Position numbers and translations under genes: made by a program. A stretch of DNA of 64,000 nt, taken from assembly GCA_028622995.1 (NCBI GenBank), contig JAJQJQ010000026.1, forward strand, positions 434,001 to 498,000. The letters are read 5' to 3'. This document shows, in pieces, positions 49,369 through 60,793 of this stretch. How positions within the stretch are numbered: the first letter of the stretch is position 1; the number at the start of each line of letters is the position of its first letter. Source of the DNA: Panagrolaimus kolymaensis. Its lineage: Eukaryota > Nematoda > Chromadorea > Rhabditida > Panagrolaimidae. The notes under the pieces are model-generated. The model worked only from the letters and a program-made list of their open reading frames with translations, had not been told where the DNA came from and did not search any database.

Positions 49369-50988
49369 TTAATTTTCATCATCAGCAAAGTTTGGTGGAT
49401 TATTAAACCTTTGAGGAATGATTGGTGGAAAAACTTGTGGAAAAAGTCGTTGCCATTCTTCTAAAAATGTATGATTCATACTATTTACAAAAGTAACCTC
49501 GCTTTCAGATCAAGCTTACCTTTATTGCCTTTCATTATAAGCGTATCAATTATAGCTCCGTTTTCAAGTGTTTCCCAAATAGCATTGTTAATATTCTAAA
49601 AAAGAGTTTTCTTTGTTGACTAACTTTTCACTTGAGAAACAAATATTAAAAAATAAAAATCTTTTATTCTCAATGGATTATGGTTTTAGCTTGGTCTCAT
49701 GTGAAAAATAAAATTAATTTTCTTAGCTATAAAAAAACTTACAGCCCAATAATATGTTGTATATTGAAGCACCGTAATACCTGGCGGCAGTTGGTTGACA
49801 AAAGTTCGTGGTCCAACAAAATTAGGACGGGTTTCGTCAAGCAAATAAGCGTGAAGTGGAAATGGTTGAGCGTATTCGGCATTAGGATCAGGACCAAGAT
49901 TTTCTTTCAAAATATCAAAAACATTATTTTGAAATTCACGATTATATGCGACGTCGAACATAAGATTATTTGGATGAAGCGCTTCAGGCGCATGAATTGA
50001 CCGATTTACTCCACTGAAATTCGCTTCCAAATCTCGATTTTCGTCAGCGACATTGGCTTCAAAGTTATTATCATTTGCACGATTTTGTTCTGTAAAAATT
50101 TAATTTTTAATTAAAAATTGTATCACCAAAATTAACGAGCTTGATTTTGAATTAAGAGTTTTAAATTTTTGGTGCCTTTTTTGATTTTTTCAGCAAAAAG
50201 AAAACTACAAAACATAGGAATCTAAAAGCTCTACTCGCCTTTAATAATATCCGCTGGAGTTATATTGTTGCACACGTTGTTTATCTTTTAAAAAAATGAT
50301 AAACAAATATCACTCATTTGTTTGTTTCTTTTCATTCCTATAAAAATTACGGTAAAAAGAAAGTTTAAAGGCTTACAATTTGTATTTCTGCTGGTTAACA
50401 AATAAGTTGGAGATTTAAGAGTCGTGAATGGAACAGAATTTAATGAATCCAAATTAGGGAGAGAAGCCGTTGGTTCCGCTAATAAAGGCTCAATTTTAGT
50501 TGAAGGCTCTGAAGAAGAGCGAGAACTAGGTGATAAAGTTGAGGTTGGAGAATGCAAAGTTTTCAAGGTGCTTCCAAAATTTGTTGTAAGATCAGTAAGT
50601 TTGTAGCTGCTTGTAGCTATGAAACTTGATGATGGGTTGTCCAATATTTGTGTGGTATTAGTTGGTGGAAGAGTAGATGGTTTTAAACAGTATGGTACCA
50701 CATTGTCATGTAAGCAAGCTAAAAAAATCATGTTAAAGCTAATTTTTATAAACATTCTTCTTACTTTCATATTCATCCGTGGTGAGGCTCTTTGTGCAAG
50801 CTTTATAATATCCTTTACATACTAAAAAAAATACGTTATTATTTTGATTACGTTTATGCTACATTACCGTTTTTTTCGGGATACCAATTACGTTCCGCAG
50901 CAATTACGTCATAAAGTGGATATTCTGCATTAACAAAAACAAAAATATTTATAAAATAACAAAAAATTGTTAAAAAATTCAGCCGCAT
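49369..50988 (-). CDS. Secreted protein of unknown family, with a GC-AG intron
   Basis: Seven exons (50868-50988, 50765-50821, 50351-50718, 50239-50284, 49743-50089, 49520-49595, 49369-49460) join with matching phases to 368 residues. An N-terminal signal peptide of about 21 residues (MRLNFLTIFCYFINIFVFVN then A) is followed by EYPLYDVIAAERNWYPEKN. A small Cys cluster comes next (VCKGYYKACTK ... CLHDNVVPYC), then a Ser/Thr-rich linker of about 90 residues that could be O-glycosylated. The C-terminal domain has LKENLGPDPNAEYAQPFPLH, LPPGITVLQYTTYYW and a final proline-rich tail. I recognise no family. The intron from 50238 to 50090 has donor AAAG/GCGAGT instead of GT; only this donor keeps the frame. 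The Cys spacing suggests an extracellular matrix or cuticle-associated role, but that is only a guess. Confidence 0.8.
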
Positions 50989-51934
50989 TTTTTAACAAAA
51001 TAATATTAGAATAAAATAAAACATGTAGATGTAATTCACGTATAAGAATAAAAAAAATAAGAAATGAATATTTTACAAAACTCTCTCAACCTTTTAAAAA
51101 TATCATTATTTTTTAAGGAAGAGATGAGGAGGTTGGTGCCATAGGAATCTGCCATAGTAATGAAATCCAACAAAGCAATATGCTTGGTTACAAATATTTT
51201 GATGGATTTGATTTTGATCTTTCCTATGCATTTTTATCTAGCCCAGACCATTTTTTGGTCCATTCCAAATGTATTTCCTGTGCTGCTTTTGGTTTTTTGG
51301 TTTAGAAATCAGCATCATAAAAAAAATGTTTGTTATTATGAAAAATTTTATTTCCATATCAACAGTATCTAAGACATTGCTGGATGTCATTGTTGTTTAA
51401 TATTATTTTGATTGCTTGCATCTTACTCCTTTACAAAAAAAATCCATTAAAGGCAGATGCTTTATTGTTAATCAAATATCAAAGTGTATTATTTAATATT
51501 AAAATTGATAATTAAACATTTTTTATATGTCAAATAAAGAAGAAAAATAATAATAAAAAGTAAAAATTAAAGCAAACCTTAGAAGAACTTGACTTGCTAA
51601 AAAAATCTGTGAGCATAACTTCAATAAAGTTTTTATTTTTGTACAAAAAAATTATAAGAAATGTCAAATTTATTTATTTTATACAATTATTAAACTGCAT
51701 ATAAAATTTATTGGTAAATTTACCCCATTTCTAAACAAACAAAATCTTCTTATTCAAATATAAATGAAAAACAGAGATCAAAGTATTGCAAAAATTTGTA
51801 CAAAAAAATAAGTATTTTTGTTTTTGAACACCGGGAATTTAAAATAATAAAATATTAAAAAATCTTAGAGAAATTGCATAGTTACATATTTAGCACTTTT
51901 TAGTAGCTATTCTTAAAATAAAAAAAATCCTTTT
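50989..51934. other. Intergenic between secreted-protein gene and cho-1, with a coding-like patch
   Basis: Mostly AT-rich. 51117-51305 (+) is open for 62 codons in unusually balanced sequence (GAIGICHSNEIQQSN, YFDGFDFDLSYAFLSS), followed by another open stretch in a different frame to about 51510. There is no start codon, donor or acceptor that I can place, so it is left unannotated as a gene. Confidence 0.4.
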
Positions 51935-54431
51935 TCATCTCGTTTCAGTCGATAAATAATCTTGATGACCAGGATGCAAAGCGGTTGCTTCACCAGGAGA
52001 AAAGCTTCCATTTGTATGAAATCCATTATTAGTTGAAAGTAATGAAGCATTTTCAGCTCCATTTCCAGATGAATTATTACTACGCATTTTTTGCAATGCA
52101 AGCGTTTCACAACTAACATTAAAACTTGTATCCGATGGTAGAATTATTCTTTCAGAGCTGATATTTACTACACATCCAAGGACATCAAGTTCAGGTTGAA
52201 GAGCGCCAGATTTAAATAAGTGTTCGGTTAATAGGGAAACAGTTACAATCGTGAAAAATGATGCACACATTGACAAAGTTTTAAATGGAAAATATTGAGC
52301 ATCGGCTTCAACATCGTACATTGGAAAATGAACCAATGCAGGAAAATGAAGCAAAGGTTCACCACCAGAAAGTCGAAGTAATAAACCAACTAAAAATAGA
52401 ATATTTTTTTAAAGGTTTAACTTGCAAAAAAATTACCTCCATAACCACTCAAACTTCCATAAGTATTACTTCGCTTAAAATAAACCACACAACAAAGTTG
52501 TGGAAATAAAATAACGTAAACTAAATCCGCGCATAAATACCATAAACCATAAATCGATTGAATGGTTAAAGCCATAATTGTTGCAAGAATTCCAACGCAA
52601 ACAATTGCAAACCGCATAACATTAATTATTTCTCTTTCAGATGCCTAAACACAATTTTTTTGATTTTTTAAATAAAAAATGAGGTTATTTGTTTCTTACA
52701 TGTGGCCTAATGGTAAGTTTCCAAATATTATGAGCAAACATGGAAGCTGCAGACAAAACTGAAGAATCTGCAGAAGACATAACCGCAGCTGAAACCGCTC
52801 CCAATCCTATGAATGAAACCCATTTGGGTGTTAAATATTGAAATACCAATGGCACAACCATATTAGTTTGATCGGGTGGAATTATAGCACTCTTCGTTCC
52901 ATTTCTCCATGGTGAATATTCAGTTTTAGTCCAATCTGTATTTCGAGCAATGGCCCCAATTAAAGCTGGTGGAACGGCCATTAAAATACAACCAACTCCA
53001 GCAATAAAGGATAATTTTTGAGCGCCGGCCGAAGTTTTGGATGATAAAACTCTTTGGAAATATACTTGCCATGGAATTCCACCAAAAATCAATAAAAGCA
53101 TACTATCAATCCAAAGAGATTTTTCACGAAATCCTCCAATTTCTCCCAACCAAGCTGAAGCATTTTCAGACAAATCCTTCGTTTTATCTTCCAAAATGGC
53201 TGCTGGAATGCAAACCCACTAAAAATTTTATTAAAAATTAATTTTTGGGTAAATATTAAATTTTTTAAATTACCAATCCAATAAAAATACAAAATAATTG
53301 TACTACATCAGTATAAGCTACAGCATAAAGACCTCCAGTAAACGTATAAAACACAGCTATTGCAGCGGATAAAATAACCGAAATATCAATATCCCAATTT
53401 AAAATTACAGATAATGTGGCACCTTAAATTTTTCTTTTATTTTTATCAGACAAAAAACAAACAAGCAAAAAAGTTTATATTTGATTTTTTAAGGAGGCAA
53501 AAAAATGTGACATTCACCATATTTTTTTCCATTTTTAATTAAATTTTTTAAAAAAAAGTTAGGAGAAAAAAATCTGGTAACGAAGCAGAGCTGAACACAA
53601 CAAAAACTTACCCAAAGCTGAAAGGATAGCAGCGGACCAAAAAACTTCACCCAATAAAGCTGGAATGAACATTAAACCACCGACGCGGGAACCGTATTTA
53701 ATCTATAAAAAATGCATTTTGGCTTAAAAAGGGATTTTAGGATTCAAACCTGAAATGGATCCAACATAGTAATATAACCTTCTTCTCTCATCTTTTTAGC
53801 AAATAATAAACCACCCAAAACTAAGGATAATGCATAACCAATTGGAGCTTGACATCCTGCTATTCCACCATTATACATAGCTTCCGCAGTTCCATTAATA
53901 TAAGCACCACCAACCCAGGTTGCTAAAAAATTGTTTGTTGAGGTATTTAAGAAATGGACAAAAAATTGGAAGCTACATATATATTTAAAAAAAGGATACT
54001 ATTAAAATTGATGATAAATGAAAGCAATAAAAATAAAAATATATTTCTTTCAACTGTTTTAAAAAAATTGCTAATTCCCCCTTTTTTAATAAAACCGCAA
54101 ACAAAAAAAATCCGATATATTTATTTTTTATTTTTTAACATCGATTTTGGATGCAAAAATATAAAATTTTTTACCGTAATTTTACATTCAAAAATGTAAA
54201 GGGTTAAAAAAAATGGTGCACGCATGAATGCAAATTTAAAAAATAAGTAAGCAGCTTCTTACCAGTCATAGTGAAGGTGCCAACTATGGTACCAATATTT
54301 CGGCCTGCAAGCATAACCTCTTCAGTTTGTTCACCTATGGTATTTGCAGTTTTTCTACCAGCTAAGACACCAACTACCAAAATAATGAGGTAGAATACTA
54401 CGATTGCAATAACACCCCAAACATCAAACAT
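51935..54431 (-). CDS. cho-1: High-affinity choline transporter (SLC5A7 type)
   Basis: Na+/Cl- dependent choline uptake at cholinergic terminals, rate-limiting for acetylcholine synthesis. Seen, reading leftwards from 54431: [104 protein letters not shown] and [19 protein letters not shown]. Then [37 protein letters not shown] and GGEPLLHFP. These match CHT closely throughout, including the EVFWSAAIL and [14 protein letters not shown] blocks. At least eight exons. The long cytosolic tail ([12 protein letters not shown] onward) is species-specific. The start at 54431 gives the family-like [15 protein letters not shown] and follows an ACTAACAG-type acceptor 3 nt upstream. Confidence 0.97.
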
Positions 54432-57400
54432 TTTTCTGTTAGTATTGAATGCGAAGAAAATAAATAAATAATAAAAGTTGAAAGTTATCTTCTGCTTCTT
54501 GCTTCTGTCGCTGCTGCTCTACTGCTGATTTTGATGTTGTTTTACTCTTTTTTTTGTTTGTTGTTGAAAAAACAAAACAAAAAAATAAATTCCCAAGAGT
54601 CTGGTTTTCTCTCGCTTTTCTTTTGGTTGCCAAAAAAAAATAAAGTCTGGAAATTGATGCACTTATGACTAATCTTAGGATAGCTCAACAATAAATCTGA
54701 CAAGTCTTTTTTTAGGATATTTGTTGAGGGACAACGTATCGCGAAGACCATAGCACAAATAATATGAAGAATATTTCTCACGTTAAAATGAAGAAGAAAA
54801 AAATGACGTTAGATGAGAAACAGATTAGGAAGGAAGCTTGGTTTGAAAAGTTCAGTAAAATATCAAAAAAAAGTTTATTTTACTAATACTTTTGAAGGAG
54901 AGGTTCAAATTACTCCAATTAAGGATGGAAGGATAAGCATGTGGTGAGAGAGATGGAAAAAAACAAATATGAAAATAGAGAGAAAAAAAATGGTTGGCTG
55001 ATGGTGGATTTTTTAAATTTTTTATTTCAAACATTTTTGTGGGTATATTTTGAAAGTTTTTAAAAATCAGCATCGAGTTAGCAAAAAAAGGGCAAATTGG
55101 AAGGAAATTTTTCGATTTATTTGTGATTTCAATCTTTTTTACTTCCCTTCTAAACCATCCATGCAAAACCTAAAAAAGTTATAAAAAATAAAATAAAAAT
55201 AAAACCCCACGGAAGCTGTTAAAAAAATAAGTTTTCCTCTACATTCAAAAAAAAAGAATACATCATCGTGCCAAAAAATAAAGAAAAAAATTTTTGTGAG
55301 CCACGCCCAAAGTTTTTGTGCTGCTTCAACGCGTCAGAAATCGAGGAAGGCATAACAAGAAAAAAAAATCCCAGAACAATAGGCTAATTTGTGAAAAAGA
55401 AAAAATGATTCAAAGCAGACATTGACTGACTGACTTTTATTTTTCAGGAGTATAGGAATAAAAAAAAAGAGGATTCTTCATATGCGAAAGGGATGCTTTG
55501 AAGAAGAAAAAAGTTGATATACTATGAAGGAAAAAAAGGTTGAAAAAATGCCGACGAACCTTTTTGAAAACAATACATTCCATTTCCATTCACAAAAAAA
55601 AAATTGAAGAACAAAAGCAAAAACATAAAAAAAATAGTGGTGTCATTTATTATTTTTTTATGAAATAAAAAAAAAATGGGTAAACCTTTTTTTATTATTT
55701 TTCGGCAACCAGAAGAAGTTAAATTTTTTAGTTTTTGCAAAAGTAAATATAATATTTTAAAAAGTATTTGTAAAAGAATTGGAAATATTGAAACTAAGTG
55801 CCAACATGAAAAAAGGCTTTCATAGAAACTAAAAAATTTTTTTAAATCTAAGGTTAGGAAAACGAAAAAAGAAAATTTAGCAATCATTTATTGCCTTCAT
55901 TTACATAGATAGTAATTTTATAAATGTGGCACTCCTCACTCAAATAAAATTGTTTTCCAACAACTTCTCTAATTCACAACTTCTTTGAGTGAAGCTCAAA
56001 TGAACACTACCACTCATTTCACTTGCTGCTGTGTCTTACTTATTTTTCAAAAGTAAAAAATAAGTAAAAATACTAATTTAGCATACAATTTTTAAAAAAA
56101 TTTGAGTTTTTTATTTTTTAGCCAGAAAATTAAAAAGAAAGAATAACTTTTTTTTATTTAAAAATTAAAAAACTTCTTATTTTTTTATGAGTCCTTTTTC
56201 CACAAAAAAAAATAAATAAATGAATCTCAGCCAATAGTCAATGTTTTTTTCTTTCAGTTTTTGTTAAAACTTTATAACTTTATATTTGTGAGAAGAGTTA
56301 GGAATAGGAAAAATAAAAATGTAAAAAAGCAAGCAGGAGCAAGTAAGTAAAAAAAGTGCTGTTGTCGTCGTCTTCCTGTATATGAAGGAAATTTAATTCT
56401 CGGCTTCTCTATTTTTTTTTTAAATGTATACATTTAACATCTGGGACTTACTTCTTTCTCACTCTTCTTTCCACCACCAGTAAAAAAAAGCAAAAAAAGT
56501 TAGTCAGCATCCTACTTTTTATTTTGATGACTTTATTTTTTTGCTGAAAGAAAAAAAATCTGCATAAATAATGGTAGAAAATAAAAATAAAAAAGAATTG
56601 ACTATTTACGATAACATTCAAAAATTTCAAAGGAAGAATCTTTTTGAAAAAAAATGCTTCGTAACCGTTTTTGGATATTTTTTTTTTGTCTATCAAATGG
56701 GCCGAACGAAATAAGAGAGTATATTTATTTCTTACTTCTTTTTTTTGCTTTATTCTCCGTGGAAAATCCTAAATTGCACCAAAAAAAACTAAAGAAAAAG
56801 AAATTGAGAGAGAGGGCGTGAGAAAACTAACTGTGTGTGACGATAAAAAAAATACTCGGCTTCTTGGATTCAGAAAAAAAAGGAAGCAAAAAAAGTAATT
56901 TATAATAAAATCAAAAATAACGATGCCTAATATAAATGGTCAAAAACAAAATTTGCTTGCTTTAAGACGATGATGATGACAGACAAATTTATCATTGATC
57001 TTTTATTCAGGCGTTAAGCCCCAACCAAAAACAGAAAGAAAAAAATGCTGAATTCAAGAAAGAAAAAAAAGAAGCAAAGGAGGAAAAATAAATGAAGACC
57101 AAGAAGAAGCTTTTTTGCTTTCTTCAGATATGCCATGGAAACCATTGATGCTTCCAAACTAACTGACTGCAAAGCCATCTACGAACCCCCAAATTTTCAT
57201 GCAACAACAACAAGTTTTTTTACACCCTCCATAAAATGAATGAATGCATTGATTTTTTTGCTAAGGCGTCAGTCAGTAAAGTTCATTCACGTCGGATAAA
57301 AAATGAAAGAAAAACGACGGCATCCAAAATTCAACCATAAGTATAAAAAAAATTTAAAATGAATCCACAAAACCAAAATGCCCTTCTCTCAAATATGCTT

Positions 57401-58944
57401 ACTGCTTTCACGATTTTTCTTTCTTTCTATCTATCTTTTTTTTTCTGTATAAAAAAAATAAGCATGAGCTGCTCCTTTCTATTCATATTCCTTAAAACTC
57501 CCACGGGGGAACAAAATAACACACGCAATCTCATTTTCTTCCTTCTCCGAGTTCAAAGGCAGCCTTCAAGAAAGTAACACACCCAAGACTAGAGAAGAAG
57601 AAGAAAAAAATCGTTGTTGGCTTCTAAAACTATGGCCATGAGTTTTCGTTGTTGTCGTTGTTGCTTCATTCTTTTAAATTCGTCATTTAACAAAAAAGTT
57701 TATGCTTTTATTTTAACTTTTTATTTTTATTTTAAATCTAAGAGGAAAAAGGATACGCAAATCAAATTTGATTAAATCAAAGATTGAGTCATGACGTAAA
57801 AATTTTTAAAAATCAAATATCGATGGCAAAAGTTTTAATCCGAATAATGGTTGTATTTTTATGTTACCGTATCTTTAGTTAAAATGGTCAGTAATTGTTT
57901 CGTTAAAAATAATTCGCGTTTTTCAATAAGCTACTCTAAAAAAAAGTACAGATTTACCATTGATTACATCAAAGTTTCAAAAAATGGTGGTGGATGAAAC
58001 TCCAATTTAGGAGACAATTTACAGTAAGCAAATTCCGGATTACACCAATTTGGAGACTTTTGATATTTTTTACCCTAAAAAGGGGGTAAAAAAAGTGACG
58101 ATCGCAACCAATGTTGAAAAATTTGATGAATCCGAAATTTAGATTGATGCGTGGATAAAAAAAGCTATAATGTAATCCTTAAGTAAAGTAGGTGGCTAAA
58201 AAATGGCTGGGAAAAATTTGACAGAAAAGCAAAAATAAGTACATTGAAGCCTCCAAAATTGAAAGCCTACTCGTTTGCTATTGATTTTTAAAAATACCTT
58301 GCATTGTTATGATAACTTTGTTTTATTGTTTTTCACCATACCTCCTTATCTTTTGTTTATTAATTCCACCATTTTTTGTGAATGTAAAAAACAAATGAAT
58401 AGACGAAACTACCATAATCATTATTTAAAGCGACACGTCTATCAGTAAACATTTAAAAATTCTGGTATTTTATTACATCAGGACATACCACGTATGCTTA
58501 CATGTACATTGTTTATTAATTTCAAGCTATAAAAGTAATTTATTCATAAGTATTGTTATTTTATCATTTTTTTAAACTTTCAAACAGCTTTCATTAAAAT
58601 GTGGATTGTGCTTCCTATCCTTATGTACAGCTAGTGATTAAAAGAAGAAAAATCAAAGCCTTTTATCATTGCTTATCATTGATCTGTTTTTTAAAAGAAT
58701 GTTTTAATATTCAATGAATTAATGGTATCCAGTTATAAAAGAGGATAAAGAAAGCTAAATACATAATCAAGTTTACGAGCTTTTTTCAAGCACATTTATT
58801 TTTAGTGAGTTGGTTGGCGCTTTGCCAAATGCGTTGGAAACACGACGCAAAAAAAAGAAGAAGAGAAGATAACTTTGCTGTTGCTAAAAATTCTTTGCAT
58901 TTGCATTTTGTGTTGTCAATGAAATAATCTCTCCTCAATCAATT
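54432..58944. other. 4.5 kb intergenic between cho-1 (-) and GDP-fucose transporter (+)
   Basis: Divergent upstream regions. AT-rich with A/T runs; the open frames are low-complexity. One segment, about 57940-58295, is more complex and reads like broken protein-coding sequence (listed separately). Confidence 0.55.
57953..58291 (+). pseudogene. Possible decayed coding segment, family unknown
   Basis: Three successive open pieces in shifting frames read like protein: IDYIKVSKNGG (from 57953), KQIPDYTNLETFDIFYPKKG then VTIATNVEKFDESEI, a stop, IDAWIKKAIM and a stop (58023-58173), and KISTLKPPKLKAYSFAIDF (58187-58291). Base composition is more balanced than the flanks. There is no ATG, and two frame changes plus two in-frame stops. 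It could be a degraded gene or transposon remnant, or chance. I do not recognise the protein. Confidence 0.3.
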
Positions 58945-60451
58945 ATGGCTCCACCAATAGTAGGATCTCTTTCTCAACAATATGTAAATGTTATTGCTGC
59001 TGTTACTTGTTATTGGTAAGTTTGTATTATTGTTTGATGTTTTTACTATTACTTATTGCTAACTTTTCAGGATTTGTTCAATCAGTTTAGTGTTTCTCAA
59101 CAAATATTTATTAAGTAGTCCTGAATTAAAAGTTTGTTTTTGTATACTCTTTTCATTATAATTAACCTTTACGTTTCAGCTTGATGCTCCATTATTCGTT
59201 ACTTGGTACCAATGTTTATGCACTGTCATCTTCTGCTTCTTCTGTGGATGGTTGTCAAAATACTTCCCAAATTATATTCAATTTCCTTCAATGAAAGTTG
59301 ATCATCGAGTTTCACGTGAAGTTCTTCCACTTTCATTTGTTTTCGTTGGAATGATTGCATTTAATAATCTTTGCCTCAAAAATGTTGGAGTTTCATTTTA
59401 CTATGTTGGTCGATCATTAACTACTGTCTTCAATGTTGTATGTTCTTATGTTATTCTTGGTCAACAAACTTCTAAGGCTGCAATGCTTTGTTGTGCTCTC
59501 ATCATTTTTGGATTTTTCTTAGGTGTTGATCAAGAAGATGTTACTGGTAAGATATATGTTTTCCAAAAGTTGCTGTATCTTATTGCGATCACCTTAACGT
59601 CATTTGTCTAGCTTTTCTTTTGGTAGTAATCGCTCCTATCCTTTTAAAAACATTTTTACACTTTGTTTAAACTATAGTATTTCAGGATCACTTTCTGTTT
59701 CTGGTGTTATCTATGGAGTTCTTGCATCACTTTGTGTTGCACTAAATGCAATTTATACTCGACGAACTTTATCTGTGGTTGGTGATTCCATTTGGCGCCT
59801 TACATTATACAACAATATCAATGCATGCTTTTTATTTTTACCTTTAATGCTCTTCTCTGGCGAAATTGGTAATGTGGCATATTTTACTGGACTTTTGTCA
59901 TCATATTTCTGGATGATGATGACCATTTCTGGCTTCTTTGGCTTCATTATGGGTTATGTTACTGGATGGCAAATTCAAGCAACTTCGCCGCTTACTCATA
60001 ATATCTCTGGTACCGCTAAAGCTGCTGCTCAAACTGTTATGGCTGTTTCGTATTGGCAAGAATATAAACCTGGACTATGGTGGACTAGTAATGCTATCGT
60101 TCTTGCTGGATCTGCAGGTTATACTTATGTTCAACAACAAGTTAGTTATCACTTTTTTGTAGTATTTCCTCCTCCTCCTTTTGATTGCTTTAAACGAGAT
60201 TCAAGGTAATTTGTATGTATGGTTTGCTTGAATATGGAGCTAAATTTTGTGAAAATCAACAATTACTTATTAATTTTATTTTTTCAAGGAGGAGGAGGAG
60301 TTATAAACTCGCTAAATTTTTATGTAACTAAAGTAATCTCTAAATTTTTCAGTTGATGAATAAGAAACACGTCGCCAATACAAAAGAAGCTGGAAAAAGC
60401 GAAGAAAAACGAGACTTATTGGAAGAACTAAACAGAGAAGAAGATCACTGA
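58945..60451 (+). CDS. Golgi GDP-fucose transporter (SLC35C1 type)
   Basis: Imports GDP-fucose into the Golgi lumen for fucosylation of N- and O-glycans. Seen: five exons (58945-59015, 59071-59131, 59180-59546, 59686-60140, 60353-60451) give 350 residues, against 364 in human. Diagnostic blocks are [112 protein letters not shown] and WWTSN. About ten hydrophobic segments. The cytosolic tail is short and charged ([16 protein letters not shown]). In C. elegans the role belongs to nstp-10. Intron 4 has 13-bp complementary CCT and AGG runs near its two ends. Confidence 0.95.
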
Positions 60452-60793
60452 ACTTTTCAATTATTTCATTAACTTTATGGCGGGTGTATTTACGATAACC
60501 TTTTATGTCATTATTTATATTTTAAAAGTGCAATTTGTTTAACCGCTTATTTTTATAACCAAAAATTGTTTATTGTAAAGTAATAAATGCATATTTATTT
60601 TATTAAAGCTGTAGTATTAAGTGATAAAAAACAAACAAACAAAAATATGCAATTCGCAAATATTTTTTTAACCGCGTAATAATGTGTCTTTTAAATGTGT
60701 ATAGCAAGATGAGGTGAGAAATAACAACAATACATAACACCCGTAAAGTTTATTGCTTTCATTGATTGATAGGATTTTGCATATTTAAAGTTG
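60452..60793. other. Convergent 3' regions
   Basis: 342 bp between two stop codons. A plus-strand AATAAA near 60583 serves the transporter. A plus-strand TTTATT nearby reads as AATAAA on the minus strand and could serve the GPCR. Confidence 0.55.

Noticed and set aside
50424..50825. Plus-strand open frames opposite the secreted-protein gene
   Set aside because: Antisense shadows of the Ser/Thr-rich exon; the minus strand gives a signal peptide, consistent phases and a stop.
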